DNA of 64,000 bases from Ascidia mentula (Eukaryota; Chordata; Ascidiacea; Phlebobranchia; Ascidiidae): contig OX387198.1 in the NCBI GenBank assembly GCA_947561715.1, forward strand, positions 17,422,001 to 17,486,000. The letters run 5' to 3'. Below the pieces are notes generated by a model. The model was not told the origin of the DNA. It made no database searches and worked only from the letters and a program-made list of their open reading frames with translations. A program made the translations under genes and the position numbers. Positions 43,701 to 54,871 of the stretch are shown in pieces. The first letter of the stretch is position 1. Every line of letters begins with the position of its first letter.

Positions 43701-46700
43701 ATGATGCCAATTGTTCGAAAGTTTTCCAGATGTCTGTCCCGTCTCCCTGCAAGATATGTTCTCGCTTTCATGGGTTTTATGGGAATGTTCAACGTTTACT
43801 CGTTGCGAGTTTCGCTGAGTCCGGTTATAGTTGCCATAGTGAACTATTCGGCAATCGAACTTCAAGCAAATCAACAAAACCTGACATTAGTCAGCGGTTG
43901 TGACGACCACCTTTCTACTTTAACCCGTGGTAAGACGTATCTGTGTCAAGTAAATTTAGTTCCATTTCCGAAAAAATTCTCATCAGGAACGTTGTATCGA
44001 GTTTTGGTGTTATAATAAATAGTAACTAGAGGCAATGGTTTTGTCCGGTATAGCGTGGGAAACGGAATCACAGGAAATTAGATGCGATGATTATGTGACC
44101 TACACAACTTTCAATTAATCATAGTTTGTAAATGTTTTAGTTTGAAGTGAGATTTGTGTTTCCCATGTATTTGTCAGAACAAAATAATTCTTTTGCGTGG
44201 TTGTAGGCAACGCAAGCGATATCACTGCCAAGGATGGACCTTTTGCATGGGACAAAACCCTTCAAGGAACGATATTGGCTGCTTATTTTTACGGATACGT
44301 GTTTTCTCAGGTAATATCATCAAATCATTGTTGATTCAAATCAAAGAAATCTGTAAATTTCTACTATTTTAAGGTTTCAAGTAATTCCAGGACAACAGTT
44401 TTAACTCTACAGCAAATATAAGTTTACAATTACTCGTATAAGTTTCTTGTTTTGTCATCTGGTGCATTTACCCATATTTTAGTTACGCCAGTTGTTGCAC
44501 ATGATTGGGTGAGCAGCACTTAAAAAAGGTCATGATATAAAAGTTTTTGTATATCAGTTCGGTTTACCAAGTGCCAATAGACACTATAAGAGAGACGCAT
44601 GTAAAAAAATATTGAACAACTAATCTGTAACCGAAAAATAACTTTTCAACATCTTCCTTTCAGACTCCCGGTTCTTGGTTGGGCAGAAGGTACAGTGCGG
44701 TTATGGTGTGGGGGATTTCCCTGTGTGTAGCATCTCTTTTCACTTTGTTGACTCCTGTTTTTGTTTCAACTTGTGGATCGAGTGGACTTATTGCCATGAG
44801 GGTGTTGGTTGGATTCTTTTCTGTAGGTCGTTCCTCATTAGTTTATCATAATCAAGAACCGAATATTGTTCGTTTTGTCTAAAAAATAAAAGATTTAAAA
44901 CAGCTACATTCGCTCCGCTTACAAATACCTTTTAGAGTTAGACTTTATGGACAGTATTATTTTGAAGTGCTGCAATATTATAAGAATACTTAAACGATGA
45001 CTTTGTGTTCATGTATTTTGTGAAGTAAAAACTTCCTTTTTTGCCGTGATAATAATGCCATATTTGTTGCCAGGGAGTCTCTTATCCTGTGATGCATGGA
45101 ATGTGGGGCAAGTGGGCTCCGCCTAATGAGAGAAGCAGGCTTACTTCTATCTACTTTGCAGGTGAAATATATTGTGGCTTAAAACGCATTGAAATGTAGT
45201 CACTGCTAGAATCGTGTGACGGGTTATATCCGATATACTGCTGATTGCAAACCTGTTGTTTTATTTGATTATTTTTGGTTCAGGTGCTGCTCTGGGTTCG
45301 TGCCTAATTCTCCCTGTTGCTGCAATTATGGCGAGCTCGTATGGATGGCAGTCTGTCTTCTACATGACAGGTTGGTCGGTGTAAAGAAGAAATAAAGTTG
45401 CTAAAAAAATTATCTGTGAAGGAATTGCGTCATTGGTTTGGTCGTTTGTATGGATGATGATGATGCACGACTCACCCTCAAAACATCCGAGGATTACGGA
45501 GGAAGAAAGGAACTACATAGAATCATCCCTCCTCGATGGAAATAACTCTGTAATTCAAAATATTGACAAAACTTGCTGTGTGGAAGTCTGTTGCTTGAAT
45601 CCGAAATAAACGAGGGCGAAAATTTAATTTCAATTCAAAATTAGGTTTGAATTAATCATGAAATTGTAGCAGAAGTAAGCTAAAAAATTTTGAAATTAGT
45701 TCAGGAATTTTTCATTGTTTCAGGTGAAAGAAAAGTGTTCTATACCTTGGAAGAAAATGTTACTTTCACCAAAAGTAATTTGTGTTGCTTACGCTCATTT
45801 CTGTGCAAACTGACTTTTTTTTCTGACTTTCTACGATCTTATTTGATATAATTATCTTAATGTTTAAAAAACTGCTTCACAGAGCGGAATTCTAAGCTCC
45901 ATTCCCTACGTCACCAAATTTGTTCTAATGATGGTTTGTGGAAACCTGGCAGATTTCTTTATTGTGAGAAAAGCAAAAACTATTTACGTAAGAAAAGCGT
46001 GCGGTGCTTTGGGTGAGGCTTGATTTCAAATAATATTATCTCTTTAAATGTGTTTAAAACTAGTATTCCTGTTACAATCACAGCTTTGCTGGTACCTGCC
46101 CTTTGCACAGCACTCGTGAGCTATGTGCATTGCAACATCCCCTTCACTATATTTTGCTTCACCCTGATTGGTTAGTGAGACTAATATGTTCATTTTAAAT
46201 ATGTTTTAAATGTCAACGTGCCATTCAAATAACCAGGAGAATATAAGCAATATTTTAAGTGTATTACTAGGTTTCCAGCACTAAAAGTTTAGACAAATAA
46301 ATTACGTATGATCAATGTTTAATTGAAATAATACAGTCGACTTATTTTTTGCTTTTATTCAGTCAGCATGGATGCCTTTAGTGTACCCGGATTCAAAGCA
46401 TGTTTGGTGGATATGTCAACAGATTTCTGTGGTTTACTCTTCAGCTTTGGCAACATTCTTGGAAGCTGCGCAGGGTTTATAGCGCCACAAGTGGTTGGCT
46501 CACTAAGGGATTCCAATGTATAAAAACTGAGTTTTAAACTAACAACAACAACTTAAATATTTCATGGTTTTGTGGTTATATGCTTTAAATAAATCTATAA
46601 AGATGAATATTTTTCCAAAATCATGAATATTTTTTACCTTCCCTTGACAAAAACTGCTTTTTACTCGTGATGTACCGAAGGTTCGGTTTGCCGAATTATT

Positions 46701-47132
46701 CAGCCGAATAAACGATTTTGACGAAGATTCGGTTTCGGCCGAGTTATTTGTTTCGATTTGGACAAAACCGAACTTTTTCGCTCAAGAAAAACATCCTAGA
46801 ATATCTACAATAGCGTGTGGACCTTATAAATATTCGGTTTTGGTCCAAATCGAATTTAGACAATTCGGCACACCACTACTTGTTACCAGGACAAAATCGA
46901 AACCTATTAAATTTTGGAAACAATGTTCACAAATCCAAAAATATTCGTTATTTTACAGAAGGAAGATCCATTGCAGGGGTGGCGAAGTGGTTTTTGGTTG
47001 GGTGCTGGGATCTACACAACGGGTGCTCTCGGGTTTCTGGTGTTTGGAAGCAGCAATAAACAACACTGGGCAGAAAAAAAGGAAAGTAAAGGAAAAAATA
47101 ATGAAGATAATGAAGTTAAAACAAATATTTAG
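43701..47132 (+). pseudogene. SLC17-4, transporter copy with exon 7 truncated
   Basis: Exons equivalent to SLC17-3 at 43701-43929, 44207-44310, 44664-44822, 45074-45161, 45284-45370, 45422-45549, 45724 on, 45883-46012, 46084-46170, 46363-46517 and 46959-47132. Exon 7 loses its second half and its splice donor to a deletion of about 90 bp after the AHFCAN segment. The reading frame meets TGA at once. All other exons and splice sites are intact, and coding differences from SLC17-3 are few, so inactivation is recent. A product stopping after about six or seven TMs, or one that skips exon 7 (53 codons, in phase), is conceivable but unlikely to transport. Confidence 0.9.
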
Positions 47133-49782
47133 GTTTATTCAGCCTGCCATCTTACACCTTTAATTACTTTCCTTGGTTTAAATTAAGTTGCCTGCAAACA
47201 ATTGTGTCTTCTTTGCGTTGCTTTTTGTATTCTGTTATCTTTACCTTAAATCCAACGATATATATATGTTCCTATTACACAGTTTACAAAACATGATATT
47301 TGCAATGACAAGCGAATTTGACATTAATGATAAGCGAACTTGATATTTTAGCCAGTATGTCAGAATACGACGAAAAAAATTTGAATTCGTTCCTGAACAA
47401 AAGTAATTTGTACATGTTGTAGTTTGTGGCTGGTACGATTTGTGCTTCTAACGCGATGTTTAAACGACAGCGGGTTTTGCCTGAAAGTGTCAGCACTTAC
47501 GGAATAATTTTCTGCTCAAACACGTTTTTACTTTCAAACCGAAAGTCGCACAAATGTTTGTCGGAGCCAAAACTTTTGGGATAAGTTGTGCTTTGTAATT
47601 TACATACACCTTATTATATTTATGACAAAAAATATATGTAAAGCTGATTGGGATCTGTGCACGAAAATGGCATTGTTCGAGACCAGCACTGGTAAATTCA
47701 GCACACGACTGGCGAAATCAAAACAAAAGTCGCTACTCCGAAAATAGAAACAATTTTTGTGTTCTGAAAACGTCGGTAAATCTTAGGCGATTTAATCATG
47801 GACCTTCAGCCAACGCCAACAAAGGTTGCTTACGCCTATCTCTGCAGGGCAGTGTTTCCCAACCGGTAGTACGCTACGGCATTACAGATCGCACGCGAGA
47901 ACCTTTCAGTAACTTGCGGATATCGTTCGAATTAAAAAAATCGTTAGGTTACTTTGTAACACTCAACTTGTTGGCACGCGTCGAAATTGTTTTCCCTCCA
48001 TGTGGTACGCAACCACAAAAAGGTTGGGAGTCACTGCTGTAGGGAACGCAAGACATTTCACATGAAAATACAGATGTTACGCTCCCATTGTATCTACTTT
48101 ATGTTTAATTTCAGAAATTGAAAATAATATGAATGGTTTCTCCTTATTTCACCACAAATTCCCTCCTGCGGTGTTTCTGCCTACCAATCCCTTATGACAC
48201 CCCTATAAGTTCTAACAGAGAGTTAACAACACTTTAAAGTGCATGTGACACGGTCATGGCAAATTTGCGTAAAACTGAAGGTACATCCACAACAAACATA
48301 TTTCCAAAGTTTTTCGCTTCTACGTCAACTTAATAAAGGATAAAACTGCACTAAAAGTAGCGGCGGCGAATAATCGTTAACCTTTTTCGCTGTAGCGAAT
48401 GTGACGTCAATACAAAGGATTCAATAAATGTATTGTTGGCATGTAGGAAAAGCGCCTTACATTAAAGATACGAAATAGTTTTAAATATAGGGTAACCCCG
48501 GTACGTTACCCGATAAGTCCAGGGTCAATCTGTGACATCACACAAAAATGAGTTACTGTGACGTCACAAATAAAGGCTTATTTATCTACGATTGTTGGCA
48601 AACGAAAAGGCTCAGCAGCAACAACATCACTCTGTACTTCAATATGATATGGTGCAAATCTTCGCTCAGTTACATCACATGACGTCGCTTTAGTTGTGAT
48701 GTCATAACTTAAACCTTACCTTCATGGTGGCGCAACGTGATGTTTCTTATATTTCTTGTTGCGAACTATATTACGAAAAATACCATGGTGGTTGATTGTG
48801 TCAGATTGCGATTGATTGTAATAACGAACTCTATCAATTACTAGTGAAGTACTGAAACGGATTACAGAACGTGTTTAGATATTACATAATGATTTTGCTT
48901 GCATGGATTTTGCAATTTAAAACAGAAATACAGTGTTCATATTTATCGGGTGACCGAGGTCGCCCATCGTGATTATATAAAACTTACAGTTTCCCACCAG
49001 ATATACTTTTATCAGCATTCCATTTATTTTTACCTGTCAACCCTATGTCTACCTGCCTGGGAAGGCAAGCACTGTCTGTAAATATTTAACTTACTGATCG
49101 TTTAACGTCACTGGTCAAACTTCGTACATATGTTCATAGTCTGCAAAATGAGCAACAGGATCCTTTGCTGATACAGTTCGACTTTGGACAAGTTGTGCGC
49201 AGATCAAAGGAAAATGGTTAGAAAAAGTATCAAGTAGCTGATACATCAATTGATATCTTAACTAACTTGAGTGGAGATAGATGTATGTAGTTTTATATTT
49301 CAAACCACTACAGTATGACGTTATGACTCTTACCATGCGCAAGCACTGTAAGCAGACGCGAAGAGAGTTTGCTAAGATAAACTAAATCAATACAGGTCCG
49401 ATTCAAGTACGAAATGTACTTCACTTTTAAGTCACAGACTGGGTTATGTCCACGCATAATTTTGGTAACTTGAGAAGATTACCATTTTCTTAGATATTAA
49501 TCAGGAGAATTGTGTTTCGTTCCGGTTCATTGATGCTTGAGTGTTTATTTTGCGCCAACTAATGATTAGTCAGCAAAGTGTACGTCACAAACTAAGCAAA
49601 GGTCAATAGACCAGTGTTACGGTTCGATAAGTATTTTGAATGAAGAATGTTGGGTTTGCGATTCAAATATCATATGAATATACACAGTATTTAGTAGTGT
49701 GTGCAGTGCGATGTGTTTGAGCGTACATTGTTACGTGACAATAACAGCCTGTTCGTGGACTGGATTCGAACAAAAAAAGCAA
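47133..49782. other. Spacer between SLC17-4 and ligase D
   Basis: Collinear with 17368-20380, without the 142-bp array and without the 225-bp MITE. It contains a dispersed 0.5-kb repeat copy at about 48230-48775. No gene recognised. Confidence 0.5.
48230..48775. repeat. Dispersed about 0.5-kb non-coding repeat, copy 2
   Basis: Shares ordered blocks with 11848-12400 (aaagtttttcg, tgacgtcacaaa, tgatgtcataactt). Non-coding; class unknown. Confidence 0.6.
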
Positions 49783-49790
49783 CTAATGTT

Positions 49791-50198
49791 CTGTGGTGCC
49801 AGTTGGGCGCTTTTTACGCTGAATTGTGCGTGATGTCTTGGGTGTTTGCGCTTTTTTGTTGCCCCTTGCGCTTTGGGCGTGTTTTAGAAATTTAAAAATT
49901 TGATAATTAGCTCATTAATTATGTGACAAAACGAAATATGACGTCATAATCATACTGCAAAGACGACTGTGATCCAAATAATGAGTGTTAGAGGTGTTGC
50001 GTCCTGCTCACGGTCTGAGTTTACGGTTTAAGTGTTCAACCATAAGCATAAAATGACAATTGGTGTACATAACTGATATGTGTAAACTTCATTAACATTG
50101 GGCGCATTTTGGCGTGTGGTTTTAGCAGAAATTGGCGCTTTTGGGCGTGTTGAAACAAAAAATTAGTCGGTTTTGGTAAAAAAAATCTGGCAACACTG
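49791..50198. mobile_element. hAT-type MITE, 408 bp, in the 5' region of ligase D
   Basis: Ends CTGTGGTGCCAG ... CTGGCAACACTG form a 12-bp imperfect inverted repeat, flanked by an 8-bp target duplication CTAATGT(T/C) (49783-49790 and 50199-50206). Ligase C's upstream region has the empty site (aactaatgtctaaaag at about 20370). The interior is rich in ttgggcg/gcgcttt motifs and non-coding. It sits 50 bp upstream of the ligase D ATG, just before the splice acceptor. Confidence 0.85.
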
Positions 50199-50217
50199 CT
50201 AATGTCTAAAACTTGCT

Positions 50218-50227
50218 TTTTTACAGC
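50218..50227 (+). promoter_or_regulatory. Splice acceptor 21 nt upstream of the ligase D start
   Basis: A pyrimidine-rich tract ending ttttttacag|cggtgcg (acceptor after 50226), conserved at ligase C (after 20399). Since the coding region is intronless, it implies either a 5' UTR intron or a trans-splice acceptor. Confidence 0.5.
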
Positions 50228-50247
50228 GGTGCGAATAATTGGTAGCA

Positions 50248-51789
50248 ATGGTGCTAAAAAGTCCGTTTCCAGATGTTGAGATTCCACAAGTTCCCATCGC
50301 TCAATATGCTTTAGAAAAGATGGAACACTTCGGCAACTCTGTGGCTTTGGTAGATCCTTACCATGATCAATCGTGGACATTCAGCCAACTTCGCCAACAG
50401 TCAATTGAGTTTGCATTCAAACTACGTTCCATTGGTGTAGAGAAGGGTGATGTTGTTGGCTTGGTGGTTGACTTCCATCCAAAATGCTTTACTTTAATAC
50501 TTGGAATTATGTTGTGCAAGGCTACACTGGCTACTGGTAATATCAACGCTGTGCCAAAAGATATTGCCAAACAAATGAAGAAAGTGAATGCAAAGTTTTG
50601 TATTTGCGAAAACCAAGAATTGAAGAAGGAGTTAAAGTCAGTACTTGAGCACGTTATTATTTATGATCTTGAGGATTTCATAAATTTTGAAGATGATTTT
50701 GGGAAAAAGAAAGTAGTGGAAGAAATATTATCATCGAACGGTGTTGATATTCATGAGGATCCATTAATAATCGCATTTACAAGCGGTTCAACTGGTGAAC
50801 CAAAAGCTCTTGTTGTGACAAATGCCAATTTCATGCATTCAATCGCAGTTTATGAATTTGTTGTAAACCTGCAAACTGGTGAATGCATTTTAACCGTTTG
50901 TAAACAACTACATATGATGGGATTCTTGAGTTTTCTTGTCTACATTGTTTTCGGAGTGAAACATGTTATAACAACAAATCTTCCACCAGAGTTGTTCATC
51001 CATTGCGTGAAAAATTATGATGTTGTTGGCGCTGTTATCAGTGACTTTGTGACGTTTAACAAAATTACAAACGAAGCGGTTTTGGAAAGAAACAAAAGCC
51101 TTAGGTTTCTACTAGTTGGTGGAGCATCTACACCCAAAGCGTTAATGCAGAAAGCATGTGATAAGTTTAATGTGATTGTGACAAGTGGTTATGGAAGTTC
51201 TGAATGTGGGTCAATTTCGTGCTCTCTAACAAGACAAACTCCATTTGAAAGTGTAGGAAAGCTTTCTCCCAATGTTCAACTTAAAGTGATCGATGTTGAA
51301 AACGGGTCAAAACTTGGTCCTGGAAAACATGGAGAATTTTATGTGAAGAGTCCAGGTGTTTTCAAAGGATATTTAAACAACAAAGAAGCAACTGAAGAAG
51401 TGTTAGATGAATGTGGTTGGTTTCGGACAGGAGACTTGGGATATTATGACGAGCACGGAGTCGTTTACGTGGTCGACAGACTTAAGAACGTCATCAAATC
51501 TCACGGAAATATGGCGGTTTTTCCAACCCAGCTCGAAGAAGTACTTCTGTCTCATCCACGTGTGGCGGAAGCAGTTGTTGTTCGTACAGCTCATCCAGTT
51601 TATAATGAGGCGGCAAAAGCTTTCGTTGTCAAAAAACACGACATTTTGACAAAGGAAGAGTTGCTTAATTTCTACAACGCACAAGTGGCAGAATATCAGC
51701 AACTCTTTGGTGGTTTGGAATTTATTGATCAAATTCCAAAGACTACGGGTCTTGGAAAACCCCAAAAGAGTATATTGGAGTCTCTTTAA
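50248..51789 (+). CDS. Acyl-CoA synthetase / 4CL-luciferase-like AMP ligase (ligase D)
   Basis: Intronless, intact, 513 aa, beginning MVLKSPFPDVEIPQ at the ATG 22 bases after a conserved splice acceptor. It has the same ANL layout as ligase A: P-loop [37 protein letters not shown], and an A10 loop reading PKTTGLGKPQK. That loop has one residue more than ligase A and the usual family spacing before the catalytic GK lysine. The region after residue 120 diverges most from A (ELKKELKSVLEHV against ELQQELDSELKLV), followed by a short acidic-basic insertion (FEDDFGKKK). The C-terminus SILESL is not a clear peroxisomal signal. It should form an acyl-adenylate and acyl-CoA in the cytosol; acid unknown. 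Neighbour of SLC17-4; C is its closest relative. Confidence 0.93.
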   Translation: MVLKSPFPDVEIPQVPIAQYALEKMEHFGNSVALVDPYHDQSWTFSQLRQQSIEFAFKLRSIGVEKGDVVGLVVDFHPKCFTLILGIMLCKATLATGNINAVPKDIAKQMKKVNAKFCICENQELKKELKSVLEHVIIYDLEDFINFEDDFGKKKVVEEILSSNGVDIHEDPLIIAFTSGSTGEPKALVVTNANFMHSIAVYEFVVNLQTGECILTVCKQLHMMGFLSFLVYIVFGVKHVITTNLPPELFIHCVKNYDVVGAVISDFVTFNKITNEAVLERNKSLRFLLVGGASTPKALMQKACDKFNVIVTSGYGSSECGSISCSLTRQTPFESVGKLSPNVQLKVIDVENGSKLGPGKHGEFYVKSPGVFKGYLNNKEATEEVLDECGWFRTGDLGYYDEHGVVYVVDRLKNVIKSHGNMAVFPTQLEEVLLSHPRVAEAVVVRTAHPVYNEAAKAFVVKKHDILTKEELLNFYNAQVAEYQQLFGGLEFIDQIPKTTGLGKPQKSILESL

Positions 51790-52780
51790 CTTGATTTGTG
51801 TTTTGCTATAATAATTAACATACAGGCGTGTCATTGGAATATCTTATTTAAAAAAATAATTGTTATATTCTGACAATTGATGTATACACCCTGGTGATTT
51901 TACTTCATGCTTTGTATGAGCGTTGATTTTGAACAAATCGAGTTGAATATGTTGGGAATTGATTTGAAATTTTGCCTCGAGTAATTGGCGCCACCTATTG
52001 AAAGATGTTTAATATTATTTTCCTTGCGATTGAAAAAATGTCATTGAGATTTAGAAATTTATTTGTATGTGTAAAATCCGACAAACACTAGTATTTGATG
52101 ATTGTTCTTACTAACTAAAATCGCCGAAATGTGCAACGGTATTTTTGTGTAAGGTAAAAAGCAATAGTAATTTTGTACGTAAATTGCAGAGTGGTGAATT
52201 TTTGAGTTTCGTTGTACCAGGTCCAGGTTGGGTAGCTCCGGGAAAGCATGCCAACTTTTTCGTTTTCAAACCACTAGAACGTGTTCTTGCATTCTATGAG
52301 CAAGTAAATATTGCAGAGCATATATATAAAGTACAGGTTGCAGGTGATAGGCTTAATATGTTGGTTTGACTAAATAAAAGCCAGGTCGTTTAATTCGAGG
52401 AAGGGCTTTGGGCGTAAGACACAAGTCCGTTACTAAAAGGAGGCGTGATAGAAAAAAGATTAAGAACCACTGTTGTAAAGAGTTTTTGCATATGGAATCC
52501 TATTTGTAATTGCCATCTTTATTGGCGTAGCCTACACCTGATTATAAGTAAAACTAAAAGTAAATTCTATGCAAATCCCCAACAGCAGAATTACTAATTT
52601 GTGCATGCGGTAATTTGTTGCTGGAAGGATTTGAGCATTCAAAGCGATTTTTGAACGACAGCGGATTTTGCCTGAAAGTGTCAGCACTTAAAAAAGTAAC
52701 AACTAACTACTTGCCAAGTTAAATGATAAGTTACATGAAAACAAAGTAAACCAGAGTATTCAATTTCAAATGTTACTAGA
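51790..52780. other. Downstream spacer of ligase D
   Basis: Collinear with 28126-28894 downstream of ligase C for most of its length. It contains MITE-end-like pieces (gattaagaaccactgttg at about 52460) missing in the C copy. A 74-codon open stretch at 52145-52369 is not conserved as a frame in the paralogue, so I do not call it. Confidence 0.4.
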
Positions 52781-52789
52781 ACAACTTTG

Positions 52790-53340
52790 TGTCCACGCTT
52801 CTGGTTTTAGAAAACATGTTTCGCTTTTTATTAAAGCATCTTCAGTTCTACAAACAAAATAAACAGAAAAGACATAGTTAGACGCTAAAAATGATAAAAC
52901 GATAAAAACTGGCCGAACAGTAGAAACCTCTGGTGCTAACATACTGCACGACGCTCTGATCAGATGTTACAAGTGACCTACTTTTTTATCACCACAGGCG
53001 TACATTGGTTAATCAGGTGAAACAACGATAAAAAGATTGTAATAAAATAAATAAAATAAATAAATGAAATGGGTGGGGGGTCACGTAACTGACGGTAAAA
53101 TTAATTTTTGAATGTTGATTTTTGCGTTTAAGTGTTTGTGCCATTTGTCCTCGTATATGTCCAATTGGTCCATGGGCGGTTGTTGTAAAAACACCACAGA
53201 GTAGCATTCAGCTAGCTTTGGTCTTTCTCTGAATTGTTGATGGTGGTGTACTTCGAAATGGCGGAGTAATGCACTTTTGTCACCCGTGGCCCTGGTGTTA
53301 AAAGTTCTCCACATTTGTCGATGTTGCACTGCTAACCAGT
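52790..53340 (-). mobile_element. Penelope-like element PLE-3, 5'-truncated tail
   Basis: The minus strand encodes the last part of a Penelope GIY-YIG domain (GDKSALLRHFEVHHHQQF, then YEDKWHKHLNAKINIQ). It is related to but distinct from PLE-1 (shared spacing of the YED...W...NAKINIQ block). It is followed by a 3' region with AT-rich repeats and a hammerhead motif. The upstream end is abrupt at about 53340, beside unusual homopolymer runs. No target duplication identified. Confidence 0.75.
52808..52850 (-). ncRNA. Hammerhead ribozyme motif, PLE-3
   Basis: On the minus strand: stem I UAGAA/UUCUA, core CUGAAGA (fits CUGANGA), stem II GCUUU/AAAGC, core GAA, palindromic stem III ACAUGU, then U at the cleavage position. 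It has the same architecture as PLE-1 and PLE-2 with entirely different stems, which is good covariation evidence. Confidence 0.78.
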
Positions 53341-54750
53341 TTGGGTTAAAAAAGCCCCCAAAAATTGGGTCGGTCCATGGGAAACCCCCCCCCCCAAAAA
53401 AAAAACAATCGCGTGGCAAACGTTAATTTCAAACAAATCTGGACAGGTCGCTGGAGATAGATCACATAATACACAAACAATTTAAACAAGACTGAAGACT
53501 TCACTGAACACATTGTGTTAGAATCGTGTGGCAAATATTGGTCGTCAAAACACAATTTACGTTTGAATTTACTCATTTTGAAATGAGAGGCTCTGACGTA
53601 TGCGCGTGCCCCCCGTAACATATTGAATACCATACTCAAGTCTAATTAAGAGATTCTGAAATAAAATGACGTAATCTGACTGTTTTGTGGCCAATGTTCA
53701 TAATATCCTGAAAGTTACGTACGTAAAACACGTAACAAAGAGTAAATTTGCTCAATCACTGATAGGAAACCGATATTACATGTGTATGTTTCATAACAAT
53801 TACTTGAAAATAAAACTTAATTCAATATTAAGTAGCGTACATAGCATTTGTACATTGTAGACAGCTCATCTTCCAGGCTTCAACCAGGTGGAAACGAGTA
53901 AATAACTTATGCATATCTATCATGTCTTTTATGGAGGAATAAAATCAACCTTATTGGAATAAAACAGACAAGGATTATGACCTCGCATTGCATTTGCTTA
54001 GAGATTTGAATTGTTGGCGAAGTATTATAACTCAATTGATTGATTAATCAACTCATTTCTCTAAATAAATAAGCTTCATACAATTTGTGCGAAAGTGGGG
54101 TTATTTCATTATACGCTAGCTCGTAGCTAAGTCAGACATATTCCTCCAAACTAAGCTCTGGCGTGAAGAAAATGTCAGGTATCCTAAAATATTTATTATA
54201 AATGTATCCGATTGTCTTCCGCTTTAGTTTTTGGAAACATTGACATATTAGTACTAAGAATTAGCTTTTCTGTCAAATCGCGACATATGGTGTACCTAAG
54301 TGGAAATCGCGTTTCACGGTGCGTTGTGACTCAACAGAGGAAGCTGATGGGAAGTCACCACTTGGAAATATTCTTTATCCTGGTAGGAGGGAGGAAACGT
54401 GGGTGAATTCTCTGCTCTGCAAATAATTTACAAACAAAGTTGCGCAATAAACCCATCTTTATGTGGTTTGCAACCGTGATAATATCTTTTCTCAAAACAT
54501 TATTAATCGCCACAAACTGGCCAGAAAGCATTCATAATAAACTTCTTCCAACATCGTGTGTTTTTCTTCCTCGTTGTATTTCGAGAGAAAATTTAACATT
54601 GAATTCAAAGCGAAAAAACCATCAAACTTTCCATGATGTGAATTTCAGCGAACGCAATTATTGCTTCCAGTATACCCCTTGATGGGATCTTTAATAGTCA
54701 CACGAACAAAGATGGCGTAGCGAGGAAGATCTCTTTCCTGTCTGGGTTGA
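53341..54750. other. Intergenic, no gene recognised
   Basis: Begins with an 11-C run followed by a 10-A run at about 53386-53406. The rest is AT-rich, without coding signals I trust. The promoter of the secreted peptide gene should lie at its right end. Confidence 0.4.
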
Positions 54751-54758
54751 GATATTAC

Positions 54759-54765
54759 TTATAAA
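54759..54765 (+). promoter_or_regulatory. TATA-like box of the secreted peptide gene
   Basis: ttataaa lies about 30 bp before an initiator-like ttcagtg (about 54791). A short 5' UTR exon then ends at 54815 (agaag|gtaagc), and an intron runs to the acceptor at 54871, immediately before the ATG. Confidence 0.45.
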
Positions 54766-54871
54766 CTCGCTCAATCGACGACTCGATACATTCAGTGTAT
54801 TGGAGACACAAGAAGGTAAGCAATGTTTGGTTGAACGTTTTAAACACGATCTCCAATGATATTTTCCGCAG

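Noticed and set aside
52145-52369. 74-aa open frame downstream of ligase D
   Set aside because: The paralogous sequence after ligase C (about 28480-28720) does not keep the frame, and no domain is recognisable.
53386-53406. Run of C followed by run of A beside PLE-3
   Set aside because: Could be a junction of biological interest, but long homopolymers are also a common sequencing or assembly weak point; not interpretable here.
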